Part shown: in pieces, positions 5,353 to 12,197 of the stretch
Layout of the letters: every line of letters starts with the position of its first letter
How positions within the stretch are numbered: position 1 is the stretch's first letter
DNA from: Candidatus Altarchaeota archaeon
GTDB lineage: Archaea > Altiarchaeota > Altiarchaeia > IMC4 > SCGC-AAA252-I15
Direction: 5' to 3'
DNA length: 13,577 nucleotides
Assembly (NCBI GenBank): GCA_018815265.1
Contig: JAHIYG010000022.1
Location: forward strand, 1-13,577
Position numbers and translations under genes: made by a program
Notes under the pieces: model-generated
What the model was told of the DNA's origin: nothing
Seen by the model: only the letters and a program-made list of their open reading frames with translations
The model's database searches: none

Positions 5353-6362
5353 AAAAAGGGATGTTTTTCTCGCTTATGACAATATTGCTTTCAGCCACAG
5401 TTCTTACCGTGGCATTATACTATGCGAGCCTAGGATATGCCAAAGACATGTCATCACAAAAGGTAGCAGCCATATTCAACGATGTTGGAGTGGATGTAAA
5501 AAAGATACTCTCAACAGATGCAAGCGTTGAATATGATAGCACGCATAGGAACATTATATTTACGGACAGATTTCCGAATGAGAATGCATCAGACGACCTT
5601 GCAGCCTATGAATCATTTATGGAGGGCATATATGCAAGAAAAACCAACACTGTCTTAGACTTCAAAAGAGGTCGTCCAATTTACTACATAGTGCCGACAG
5701 ACCTTGTCATTGACTACCCGACATGGGATAAAAACTCACTGCGACTCTACAACAGCACAGGAGAGGCAACTGGTTTGGAAGACATTGATATCTGGGTGAA
5801 CTCTCAAACAAATTTTATTAACACATCCCAGACAATTTACTCTGGCGACATGACATTCACCCTCAATGCAAGCTTTCCGAATGCGAAATACCACCTAACC
5901 CAAGCCTTGTCTAGGACAAAACAATCAAATATCACCCTCAACCTAGAGGGGGCAAGGATAAATATCTACTTTGGTGCGAACAATATAGACGGGGTCGAAA
6001 GAAACAGCTCGCTTGTGATAAGCAAGGTGGGTGAAATATTCATTGATGCAACTATTGCCGCCGGCTTAAACGGTCCAGGTTACGTTGGTGTGATGTCAGA
6101 CTCCAGACTCCTCGTTGAAGATACTGTAACCCGCGAAGACAACATATGGCTTACCCCTGAAATCACAGAGGAATATTCAATAGATTACAATCCTCAAACG
6201 ACAACGACTACATTGGGTGATTCCTGCGACACCTACTGTATATCCCAGGGCTATAGCCAGGGGACATGCAGGTCAAACATAAACTGCGCAGGACACGAAA
6301 CATACGTTCCAGGAACCTACTGTCTGACAAGCCCCAAAATATACTGCTGCTGCGACCCATAG
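5349..6362 (+). CDS. Pilin-like surface protein with duplicated Cys-rich tail
   Basis: A 337-residue exported protein. MKKG followed by MFFSLMTILLSATVLTVALYY is a prepilin-like N-terminus, but no acidic residue follows the cut, so cleavage and pilin packing are less certain. The large middle domain (about 32-280) is beta-rich, has no cysteine and carries six N-glycosylation sequons (NAS, NST, NTS, NAS, NIT, NSS), suggesting exposure outside the cell. A five-Thr linker (285-289) leads to the eight-cysteine module (290-337), nearly identical to the one ending at 3998; apart from the residue at the linker junction, the only change is K for Q before IYCCC. A GGAGTGAG site at about 5336-5343 and ATGA overlap support the start. 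Likely a tip subunit or adhesin paired with the first such protein. Confidence 0.75.
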   Translation: MKKGMFFSLMTILLSATVLTVALYYASLGYAKDMSSQKVAAIFNDVGVDVKKILSTDASVEYDSTHRNIIFTDRFPNENASDDLAAYESFMEGIYARKTNTVLDFKRGRPIYYIVPTDLVIDYPTWDKNSLRLYNSTGEATGLEDIDIWVNSQTNFINTSQTIYSGDMTFTLNASFPNAKYHLTQALSRTKQSNITLNLEGARINIYFGANNIDGVERNSSLVISKVGEIFIDATIAAGLNGPGYVGVMSDSRLLVEDTVTREDNIWLTPEITEEYSIDYNPQTTTTTLGDSCDTYCISQGYSQGTCRSNINCAGHETYVPGTYCLTSPKIYCCCDP

Positions 6363-6375
6363 GCACATAAATAGG
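6201..6375 (+). repeat. Cys-module cassette, copy 2
   Basis: Second copy of the segment at 3837-4011. Differences in the module are one silent T/C change in a Gly codon and three changes around the CCGCAG/CCCAAA codons. The stop codon differs (TAG here, TAA there), yet the CATAAATA box after it is kept at the same distance. Confidence 0.85.
6366..6373 (+). promoter_or_regulatory. TATA-like box before the ParA-like gene
   Basis: CATAAATA is only 6 bases from the ATG at 6379 but is centred about 30-34 bases before in-frame ATGs at 6400 and 6403. If it works as a promoter, the ParA-like protein made from it would start at 6400 or 6403. Confidence 0.35.
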
Positions 6376-6378
6376 CAC

Positions 6379-7350
6379 ATGGGAAAATATTACCTAACAA
6401 TGATGTCAGATGTTAAAATTCTGGAGTGCCTGGGTCATGGTGAAAAGACAATAGGTGAGCTGAAAAAAACTTTAGGGATAAATGATGCCAAATTCTTAAA
6501 TGCCGCAATATCCCGGCTTGCAAGAAAGGGATATGTCACAGTTAGGAAACCATGGTTTAGGGACTTTAGGGTGAAGTCAACAGGGAGAACATATGCTCCA
6601 CCTAATACTCGCGTCATAGCAGTCATGAACCTTAAGGGGGGAGTTGGCAAGACTACCACCGCAGTCAACCTCTCAGCCAAGATTGCTGAGGCTGGGAAAA
6701 AGACACTTCTCGTCGACATGGACCCGCAGGCAAGCGCATCATTCCACTACGAGATATCATCCACAGTAGGGACATATAAGGTACTAACAGCCGAAGCCAA
6801 CATATCCGAGGCCATAACAGCTACATGTAATAAAGGCCTAGATATTCTTCCAGCCAACCTTGACCTTGCAGGCGCTGAAGCTGAGTTCCCAGGCTACAGC
6901 GGAATGTCTAAGCTGAGAAAATCCCTCACAGAAGTGGCAGACGAATATGAATACATAATAATAGACTGCCCACCCTCGCTTAGCATGCTATCAATCAATG
7001 CATTATGCGCCGCTGAATCCGTAATAGTGCCGCTAGAGTGCGACCAGTATGCGCTTGAAAGCCTAAGAAACCTTGAGAAGGTAATAGATGAGGTTAGGAA
7101 ATTCAATCCTATACTTCACATCGGGGGGATACTCATAAACAAATTCAGACCCCAGGAGGACAGAGCAGCTGAAATCGAGCAGAAAATAAGGCAGAACTAC
7201 AAAGACAACACCTACAACATAATCATCCCATATGACGATGCAACGGCAAAAACCTGCCAAACAAATGTGCCGATGAACATGGAGGCAATAGAAGCCCCAA
7301 TGGTTAAGGCATACGGGAAACTTGCTAAAGAGGTGATTAACAATGGGTGA
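6379..7350 (+). CDS. ParA/Soj-type ATPase with N-terminal winged helix
   Basis: A 323-residue fusion. Residues about 9-70 form a predicted winged helix-turn-helix (DVKILECLGHGEKTIGELKK ... ISRLARKGYVTVRK). The rest is a deviant-Walker ATPase: KGGVGKTT (86-93), LVDMDPQAS (111-119), IIDCPPS (194-200) and VPLECDQYALESL. ParA-family proteins dimerise on ATP and often bind DNA non-specifically; they place chromosomes, plasmids or, as TadZ/CpaE, pilus machines. No ParB-type gene is seen. It precedes a 59-residue protein (8-base overlap) and the secretion motor, so a localising role in pilus assembly is likely. The in-frame ATG at 6400 is an alternative start that still keeps the winged helix and fits the TATA-like box. 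A plasmid-partition role cannot be excluded. Confidence 0.85.
   Translation: MGKYYLTMMSDVKILECLGHGEKTIGELKKTLGINDAKFLNAAISRLARKGYVTVRKPWFRDFRVKSTGRTYAPPNTRVIAVMNLKGGVGKTTTAVNLSAKIAEAGKKTLLVDMDPQASASFHYEISSTVGTYKVLTAEANISEAITATCNKGLDILPANLDLAGAEAEFPGYSGMSKLRKSLTEVADEYEYIIIDCPPSLSMLSINALCAAESVIVPLECDQYALESLRNLEKVIDEVRKFNPILHIGGILINKFRPQEDRAAEIEQKIRQNYKDNTYNIIIPYDDATAKTCQTNVPMNMEAIEAPMVKAYGKLAKEVINNG
7330..7337 (+). promoter_or_regulatory. Shine-Dalgarno site for the 59-residue gene
   Basis: GAGGTGAT ends 5 bases before the ATG at 7343, inside the end of the ParA-like gene. It is among the strongest ribosome sites in the window and argues that the short frame behind it is translated. Confidence 0.7.
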
Positions 7351-7522
7351 AGGGCTTAAGGCACTATTCACTGAGCGGCCGCTGGATGCCGACGTAAAAG
7401 AGATTCTTGCTAAGATGGACCGGCTGCTCGGGGATCTGCCGCCAGGAAAGATTGCTGAGTTCGCAAAATCCAAAGAATTCAAACTATATCAGAAAGTCCT
7501 AAAAAGATATGGGGTTAAGTAA
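7343..7522 (+). CDS. 59-residue protein between ParA-like ATPase and pilus motor
   Basis: A small uncalled gene. The start ATG lies within the end of the ParA-like gene (8-base overlap) behind a strong GAGGTGAT site, and its TAA shares a base with the ATG of the motor gene at 7522 (TAATG). It therefore fills the gap exactly, as expected of a coupled operon gene. The product is soluble and charged: MGEGLKALFTERPLDAD, then ILAKMDRLLGDLPPGK, then EFAKSKEFKLYQKVLKRYGVK. It is likely two or three amphipathic helices, with an LLGDLPPGKIAEFAKS turn. I do not recognise a named family. By position it may be a linker or regulator joining the ParA-like ATPase to the motor, much as short partners act on ParA proteins; this is inference. 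Confidence 0.8.
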   Translation: MGEGLKALFTERPLDADVKEILAKMDRLLGDLPPGKIAEFAKSKEFKLYQKVLKRYGVK

Positions 7523-9714
7523 TGGGTCTTCTAACGAAAGCACTGGAAGAAAATGAGAAAAACAAAAAAATAAAAAATCAACTGATAGATGTTATTGCAG
7601 CATGCGGAAAAACAGATCTTAAACACCTCATGCAAGCGACAGGCATGAGGAAAAAAGAAATAACTGAGATTGCAAAGGAGCTGAAAAATGAGGGTATTAT
7701 AGATATTAAAGGAAACCTTCCGACAATCAGAAAATACATCTACCTTGGCGAAGTCAAGGCAAAACCAGCCCCCAAAGACTTGATAGACCTCTTGGAGTCA
7801 AAGGGTAAGATTACTGTAAAGGATGCTGCATCAATGCTCAATGTCAGCGTAGAGACAATATCTGCCTGGTCCAAAGACCTGATGCATGAGGGACTAATCT
7901 ATTTAAAAAATCCGCGGTTTGGACAGGCAACACTCATCGGAGATGACATAAAAATAAAGAAGTTCAGGGTGTTGTCCACCATAAGCGAAAAAAGAAAAAC
8001 CCAGTGGGTCATCCACACAAAAGCAGACCTACTTATCGCGCTTTTAGAGAAGGAAAAATCTATGACCTTAAACCAGGCAATCAATGTGTTGGAGACCGAC
8101 GAACAGCACCTTCTTGACCTGGTCAAACGACTTGGGAAAATAGTTCAAGTCGAGTATCCGACAAACCCCCTCTCCAATCCTAAGATACAGCTAGTGCAGG
8201 GGATAACCCACCTGATTGACAAGGCAATAGAGGGCACAGTAATTAACTCATATGAGATGGACGCAGACGACATTGAAGTCGGCGTATCCATCTCAACCAA
8301 ACCAGAAGAGTCCATGCCGCTTTATCATCTGAAGACCCCATATATTGGCGAAGCCACCAAGGCGCTTCTGAAATCATTCACAGACGAGATATCAGATGAG
8401 ATAGCAATATCATCTGATGACATAATGGACCCGAAACGGATGCTGGAGTTAAAGGACAGGTTTCACGAGGCCGCAACAGATGCCATAAGGTCGCATCTGG
8501 AAGTCGGCGAAATGGATGTCAGAATCCTGTCTGCAGTCATGCTCCACGACATGTTCGGCCTCGGAGACATAGAGCTACTCCTACATGACGACTGGCTGGA
8601 GGAAATCTGCATAAACACAAGCCAGTACCCAGTAACCGCATATCACAAACGCCACGGATGGGTCAAAACCAACATAAAGGTTGAGGACGAACGCATGGTC
8701 TACAACTTCGCATCACAAATCGGCAGAAAGGTGGAACGGGAGATAACCGGGCTCAGCCCCATAATGGACGCCCACCTCCTTGAAGGCGACAGAGTTAATG
8801 CCACACTGTTTCCGATATCAAATTTCGGCAACACAATAACAATCCGCAAGTTCTCAAGAAGCCCGTGGACTGTAGTCAACTACATCAGCGACGACATGCG
8901 GACACTGAGCCCGGAGATGGCGGCATTTTTGTGGCTGTGCATACAGTACGAACTCAACATCATAGTTGGGGGAGGCACAGCATCAGGGAAAACCAGCATG
9001 CTTTCAAGCCTGTGCTCACTGATACAGTCCACACAACGGGTACTCACAATAGAGGACACACGAGAGATAAACCTTCCGAAATATCTTAGATGGAACTGGG
9101 TCCCGCTTACAACACGAAGCCCGAACCCGGAGGGCAAAGGCGAAGTCAGCATGCTTGACCTAATCGTCACCTCCCTTAGGATGAGGCCTGACAGGATAAT
9201 ACTAGGTGAAATAAGGCGCCGGCAGGAGGCTGAAGTGTTGTTTGAGGCTATGCACACCGGACATTCAGTTTACTCTACAATACACGCCGACACATCAGAA
9301 AACCTCAAGCGAAGGCTTATTGAATCCCCCCTGGAGATACCATCAGCCGAAATAGAGGCATTGCATCTGATAGTAATAGTGTATCGGGACCGGCGGCTTG
9401 GAGTGAGGCGGGTCTTTGAGATAGCTGAAATCATGCCATCAAGCACAGGGGATGAATTCGAATTAAACTACCTCTTCAGGTGGTTTCCTAGGATAAATGA
9501 GTTCAAGAAAGTCAGCCAAAGCAAAAGGGTCATCGACGAATTGATGATGCACACAGGCATGAATCAGGATGAGATAAACAAAGACCTTGCTGAAAAGGAG
9601 GCTATATTGAAGTGGATGGAAAAAAACAAGATATACAGTCTCAACGCAGTAGGGGAGATATTTGACCAGTACTACCGCGACCCAAAAAAGCTAATGGAGA
9701 AGATAAGAAAGTAA
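7522..9714 (+). CDS. Type IV pilus assembly ATPase (FlaI/TadA/VirB11 class) with three winged-helix segments
   Basis: A 730-residue cytoplasmic motor that powers pilin assembly. The C-terminal half is a secretion ATPase: N-terminal domain about 330-465, Walker A GGTASGKTS (484-492), Asp box TIEDTREI (509-516), Walker B RIILGE (558-563), His box HTGHSVYSTIHAD (578-590). The first 230 residues are unusual, with three predicted winged helix-turn-helix segments: about 17-75, 84-140 (KITVKDAASMLNVSVETISAW) and 165-225. Known FlaI and TadA proteins are shorter and carry a small helical domain there. The C-terminus (about 640-730) is an added charged helical tail. The gene shares TAATG with the 59-residue gene before it, and the platform gene starts 2 bases after its stop. 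Motor function is very likely; the role of the winged helices is unknown. Confidence 0.92.
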   Translation: MGLLTKALEENEKNKKIKNQLIDVIAACGKTDLKHLMQATGMRKKEITEIAKELKNEGIIDIKGNLPTIRKYIYLGEVKAKPAPKDLIDLLESKGKITVKDAASMLNVSVETISAWSKDLMHEGLIYLKNPRFGQATLIGDDIKIKKFRVLSTISEKRKTQWVIHTKADLLIALLEKEKSMTLNQAINVLETDEQHLLDLVKRLGKIVQVEYPTNPLSNPKIQLVQGITHLIDKAIEGTVINSYEMDADDIEVGVSISTKPEESMPLYHLKTPYIGEATKALLKSFTDEISDEIAISSDDIMDPKRMLELKDRFHEAATDAIRSHLEVGEMDVRILSAVMLHDMFGLGDIELLLHDDWLEEICINTSQYPVTAYHKRHGWVKTNIKVEDERMVYNFASQIGRKVEREITGLSPIMDAHLLEGDRVNATLFPISNFGNTITIRKFSRSPWTVVNYISDDMRTLSPEMAAFLWLCIQYELNIIVGGGTASGKTSMLSSLCSLIQSTQRVLTIEDTREINLPKYLRWNWVPLTTRSPNPEGKGEVSMLDLIVTSLRMRPDRIILGEIRRRQEAEVLFEAMHTGHSVYSTIHADTSENLKRRLIESPLEIPSAEIEALHLIVIVYRDRRLGVRRVFEIAEIMPSSTGDEFELNYLFRWFPRINEFKKVSQSKRVIDELMMHTGMNQDEINKDLAEKEAILKWMEKNKIYSLNAVGEIFDQYYRDPKKLMEKIRK

Positions 9715-9715
9715 G

Positions 9716-10603
9716 ATGAACAAGATACCGCTGATGGTCGTGCCCATAGGCAGTCTCCATTTCCTGGCTGCGAGATTTAGAGGGTTTGGGGGGAAGGTCT
9801 CAAAAATATTTCCCAAGATACATGGGGACATAAACGAGGCAGGTTTGCGCGTTGACGCTGACGAATACATAGCATATTGCCTGCTCTCATCGGGTCTAAT
9901 ATCTGCAGCAATAGCTTGCCTGCTTTCAACGACCATTTATATTCTCGGCGCGGAAACGCAGAGGATTTTACTGATTGGCACACTATCTTCCACAGCCATC
10001 TTCACCCTCTTCTTTCTTGTCCTGATAAGCTACCCCAACATCCTCGCAGGAAAAAAAGCCGAACTACTGGAGCGGGACCTCATATACGCCTTAAAAGACA
10101 TGCACCTTGAGGTGCTGTCTGGCATTACAATATACTCAGCCCTAAACGGGGTAGCCAAGGGAGGATATGGTGAGGTGTCTAAGGAATTCGAAAAAATCGT
10201 CGACAAATCCAACGTCGGGGTCCCAATCGACGAGGCACTTGAGACGCTGGCGCTTAGGACAAGAAGCGAACACCTGCGCCACAGCATATGGCAGATAGTC
10301 AACAGCATGAGGTCTGGCTCATCCATCGAAGACATACTCAGGGAGCTTACCCTGGAGCTGACGACCGAGAGAAAAACCAAGATACGACAGTACTCCCAAG
10401 ACCTAAACGTCCTAATCCTCATGTACATGCTCTTCGCAGTCGTGGTGCCAACCATTGCGACAACACTCATCATAGTGTTGGGGCCGTTCATGGGGGTGAA
10501 CATAGGCGTCAAGGTGTTCTACATCATCTTGCCACTATGTTTTTTCATACAGATTTCCCTGGTCGGATATATCAAGAGCCGCAGGCCGATGGTGTACCTA
10601 TGA
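9716..10603 (+). CDS. Pilus assembly platform protein, TadB-like (T2SSF domain)
   Basis: A 295-residue inner-membrane protein. Hydrophobic segments at about 52-78 and 84-106 come before a cytoplasmic helical domain (about 107-230), followed by helices at about 231-256 and 264-286. The cytoplasmic part has the T2SSF layout: LLERDLIYALKDMHLEVLSG (117-136) with GITIYSAL, and a second half with IWQIVNSMRSGSSIEDILREL (191-211). Such proteins turn motor movement into extraction of pilins from the membrane. Archaella use one long FlaJ; here the platform is split into two half-size proteins, as in Tad pili (TadB and TadC). It begins 2 bases after the motor's stop and overlaps the next gene by ATGA. 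Confidence 0.85.
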   Translation: MNKIPLMVVPIGSLHFLAARFRGFGGKVSKIFPKIHGDINEAGLRVDADEYIAYCLLSSGLISAAIACLLSTTIYILGAETQRILLIGTLSSTAIFTLFFLVLISYPNILAGKKAELLERDLIYALKDMHLEVLSGITIYSALNGVAKGGYGEVSKEFEKIVDKSNVGVPIDEALETLALRTRSEHLRHSIWQIVNSMRSGSSIEDILRELTLELTTERKTKIRQYSQDLNVLILMYMLFAVVVPTIATTLIIVLGPFMGVNIGVKVFYIILPLCFFIQISLVGYIKSRRPMVYL

Positions 10604-11559
10604 AGAGGATATTCAGGTCGTTTTCGAAGGTTTTCCCAAAAAGCTTTCTCGAGGATACACACGAGATGCTGCGTTTCGCAGACTTCGAATTGGATGCGGA
10701 AATATGGCTGGGTGAGATAGTAACAGTAGCGTTGTGCATTTCTGCAGTGATGGTTTGGCTGTCTACATACAGCAGTTCCTCATTTTTCATATTATCCGCC
10801 GTTATAGTCCCCATCATATATCTTGTGGGCGCATACAGCATACCATTTTTCATTGCAGAAGACAGGGCTGAGAAGGTCGAGAAGATTCTCCCCAATGCCC
10901 TCCAGCTTATGAGCTCAAACATCCTCGCTGGCATGACACCTTTTCAGGCGATGAAGCTTGCGTCAAGGGATGAGTTCGGGGCATTGAAAAATGAACTTGA
11001 CAGAGTAACGGCCAAATCATTAGGCACTGAATCTTTTTCAACATCCGTAAAAGAGATAGCAAAACATATCCGGCTTCCAGCACTTGAACGCTCCCTAAAA
11101 CTTTTTGTCAGAAGCATAGAATCAGGCGGACACCTGTCCAAGGTTCTTGATGAAACAGCAAAGGACATAAACGACAGTCTCATGCTCAAGCAGGAGATGA
11201 TATCAAATGTGCGCTCATATGCGGTGTTGATAGTTTTGACTGTCATGATTGGGGCACCACTCCTCTTCAACGTCAGCATACTATTCACAGAGAGGCTGAA
11301 CACGCTCAAGCAGGGGTTCTCAACCTCAAGCGCTGAAGACTTTGGAATGGATCTTCTGGTATCTGAGTCTTTCGACCCAAATTTTCTCATAGGCATCTCC
11401 GCAGTCATAGTGGCTGTGACATCGACAATCGCCAGCCTCCTAATAGGCGTCATAGTGTCAGGCAAGGAGAAATACGGGATACGATACGCATTCGTTATGG
11501 TTCCGACATCGCTTATAATATTCTACGGTGTCAGAATAATCGTGCACACATTAGTTTAG
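10600..11559 (+). CDS. Pilus assembly platform protein, TadC-like (T2SSF domain)
   Basis: A 319-residue membrane protein starting MKRIFRSFSKVFPKSF at ATG 10600, which shares ATGA with the previous stop; a GGTG at 10591-10594 gives a fitting ribosome site. The open frame runs upstream to 10288, but that part overlaps the TadB-like gene and has no membrane-protein character. Hydrophobic helices lie at about 38-56, 60-85, 205-230, 262-287 and 295-317. Between them is a T2SSF cytoplasmic domain with ILPNALQLMSSNILAGMTPFQA (96-117) and RSIESGGHLSKVLDETA (171-187), matching the LxxGxxPxxAL and GGxLxxxLxxxA-type motifs. It should form the membrane platform with the preceding protein, above the hexameric motor. 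Confidence 0.87.
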   Translation: MKRIFRSFSKVFPKSFLEDTHEMLRFADFELDAEIWLGEIVTVALCISAVMVWLSTYSSSSFFILSAVIVPIIYLVGAYSIPFFIAEDRAEKVEKILPNALQLMSSNILAGMTPFQAMKLASRDEFGALKNELDRVTAKSLGTESFSTSVKEIAKHIRLPALERSLKLFVRSIESGGHLSKVLDETAKDINDSLMLKQEMISNVRSYAVLIVLTVMIGAPLLFNVSILFTERLNTLKQGFSTSSAEDFGMDLLVSESFDPNFLIGISAVIVAVTSTIASLLIGVIVSGKEKYGIRYAFVMVPTSLIIFYGVRIIVHTLV

Positions 11560-11562
11560 GAT

Positions 11563-11599
11563 TAATAAACGAAAAAAATAATAGTTAACGAAGGTAATT
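11563..11599 (+). promoter_or_regulatory. Promoter and ribosome site of the main pilin
   Basis: The 43-base gap after the TadC-like gene is A-rich. TAATAAA at 11563-11569 can act as a TATA box, placing transcription start near 11592. AGGTAATT (11592-11599) resembles the archaeal GGTGAT ribosome site, 4 bases before the ATG. A separate promoter would let this pilin be made in excess over the machine. Confidence 0.45.
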
Positions 11600-11602
11600 A
11601 CT

Positions 11603-12046
11603 ATGAAAAAAGGACAATTGTCTACGGAGTATCTGGTTATTTTAGGAGTTGTTGTGATTCTCGCTTTGATTGTGATATCAGTCTTGGGCGGATTCATAGA
11701 CATTGGCGCAGGAGCAAGTTCAAACGCAGCAAAGGCTTACTGGGGGTCAGCAGACATTGGATTGACGAACTGGCAGGTTGCGGAAACAGGCGATTCAAGT
11801 TTCGCAGTCAGAAACAACATGGATTACACAATAACTGTGAAAAAAATGAGTGTTGGCGGTGTCAGCACAACAAGCGCATTCACCCTGCCTGCAGGAAAAT
11901 CCCAGACTGTGACCATAGCCTCAATCGGATGCACCAAAGGAAGTCCATACTCATATCTAGTCTACTTCGAGTATGACGACGCGCAACACAGCATAACAGA
12001 TCTAAACTACACTGGAGCCAAGAACATAGAAGGCACATGCAACTGA
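11603..12046 (+). CDS. Main pilin candidate (class III signal peptide)
   Basis: A 147-residue protein with the most canonical prepilin signal in the window: MKKG|QLSTEYLVILGVVVILALIV, with Q at +1, S at +3, E at +5 and an unbroken hydrophobic helix to about residue 30. The mature domain is a small beta sandwich (SSFAVRNNMDYTITVKKMSV, AFTLPAGKSQTVTIA, SPYSYLVYFEYD) with two cysteines (IGCTKG and the C-terminal TCN), likely a disulfide, and one NYT sequon. It sits last in the cluster, with its own promoter region and a strong terminator right after it, which is typical of an abundant structural subunit. Main-pilin status is inferred from this layout. Confidence 0.82.
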   Translation: MKKGQLSTEYLVILGVVVILALIVISVLGGFIDIGAGASSNAAKAYWGSADIGLTNWQVAETGDSSFAVRNNMDYTITVKKMSVGGVSTTSAFTLPAGKSQTVTIASIGCTKGSPYSYLVYFEYDDAQHSITDLNYTGAKNIEGTCN

Positions 12047-12055
12047 AGAAAACAA

Positions 12056-12096
12056 TGAGGGCATGTAAAAAGCCCTCAAATCTTTATTTTTTATCC
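12056..12096. terminator. Terminator after the main pilin, usable from both sides
   Basis: TGAGGGC (12056-12062) pairs with GCCCTCA (12072-12078) over a 9-base loop and is followed by a T-rich run (12080-12092). On the minus strand the same stem is followed by TTGTTTTCTT, so it can also stop the convergent rsgA transcript. The remaining 12100-12197 holds nothing I can support. Confidence 0.7.
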
Positions 12097-12197
12097 ATAG
12101 GATAGAAAAATGTGTTCTGATGAGGTAGGGGAGACTTATTGCGGTTGCCCATCTTAGGTGATTCCATTATCGGTTGTGGATAGTGTAGGTGGTTTTC

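Noticed and set aside
6379..7350. Plasmid or chromosome partition (parAB) locus
   Set aside because: The ATPase is ParA-like, but no ParB with its usual motifs or parS-like repeats were found, and the neighbours are pilus genes. Kept only as an alternative.
8880..9257. 125-codon minus-strand frame within the motor gene
   Set aside because: It lies opposite the Walker motifs of a clear gene and has no domain character.
10288..10599. Upstream extension of the TadC-like frame
   Set aside because: It lies wholly within the TadB-like gene in another frame and reads as low-quality, His- and Arg-rich sequence; ATG 10600 with ATGA overlap is the better start.
12100..12197. Possible C/D-box small RNA (a CTGATGA motif is present)
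   Set aside because: No matching D box (CTGA) follows at a suitable distance, and no flanking stem is visible.
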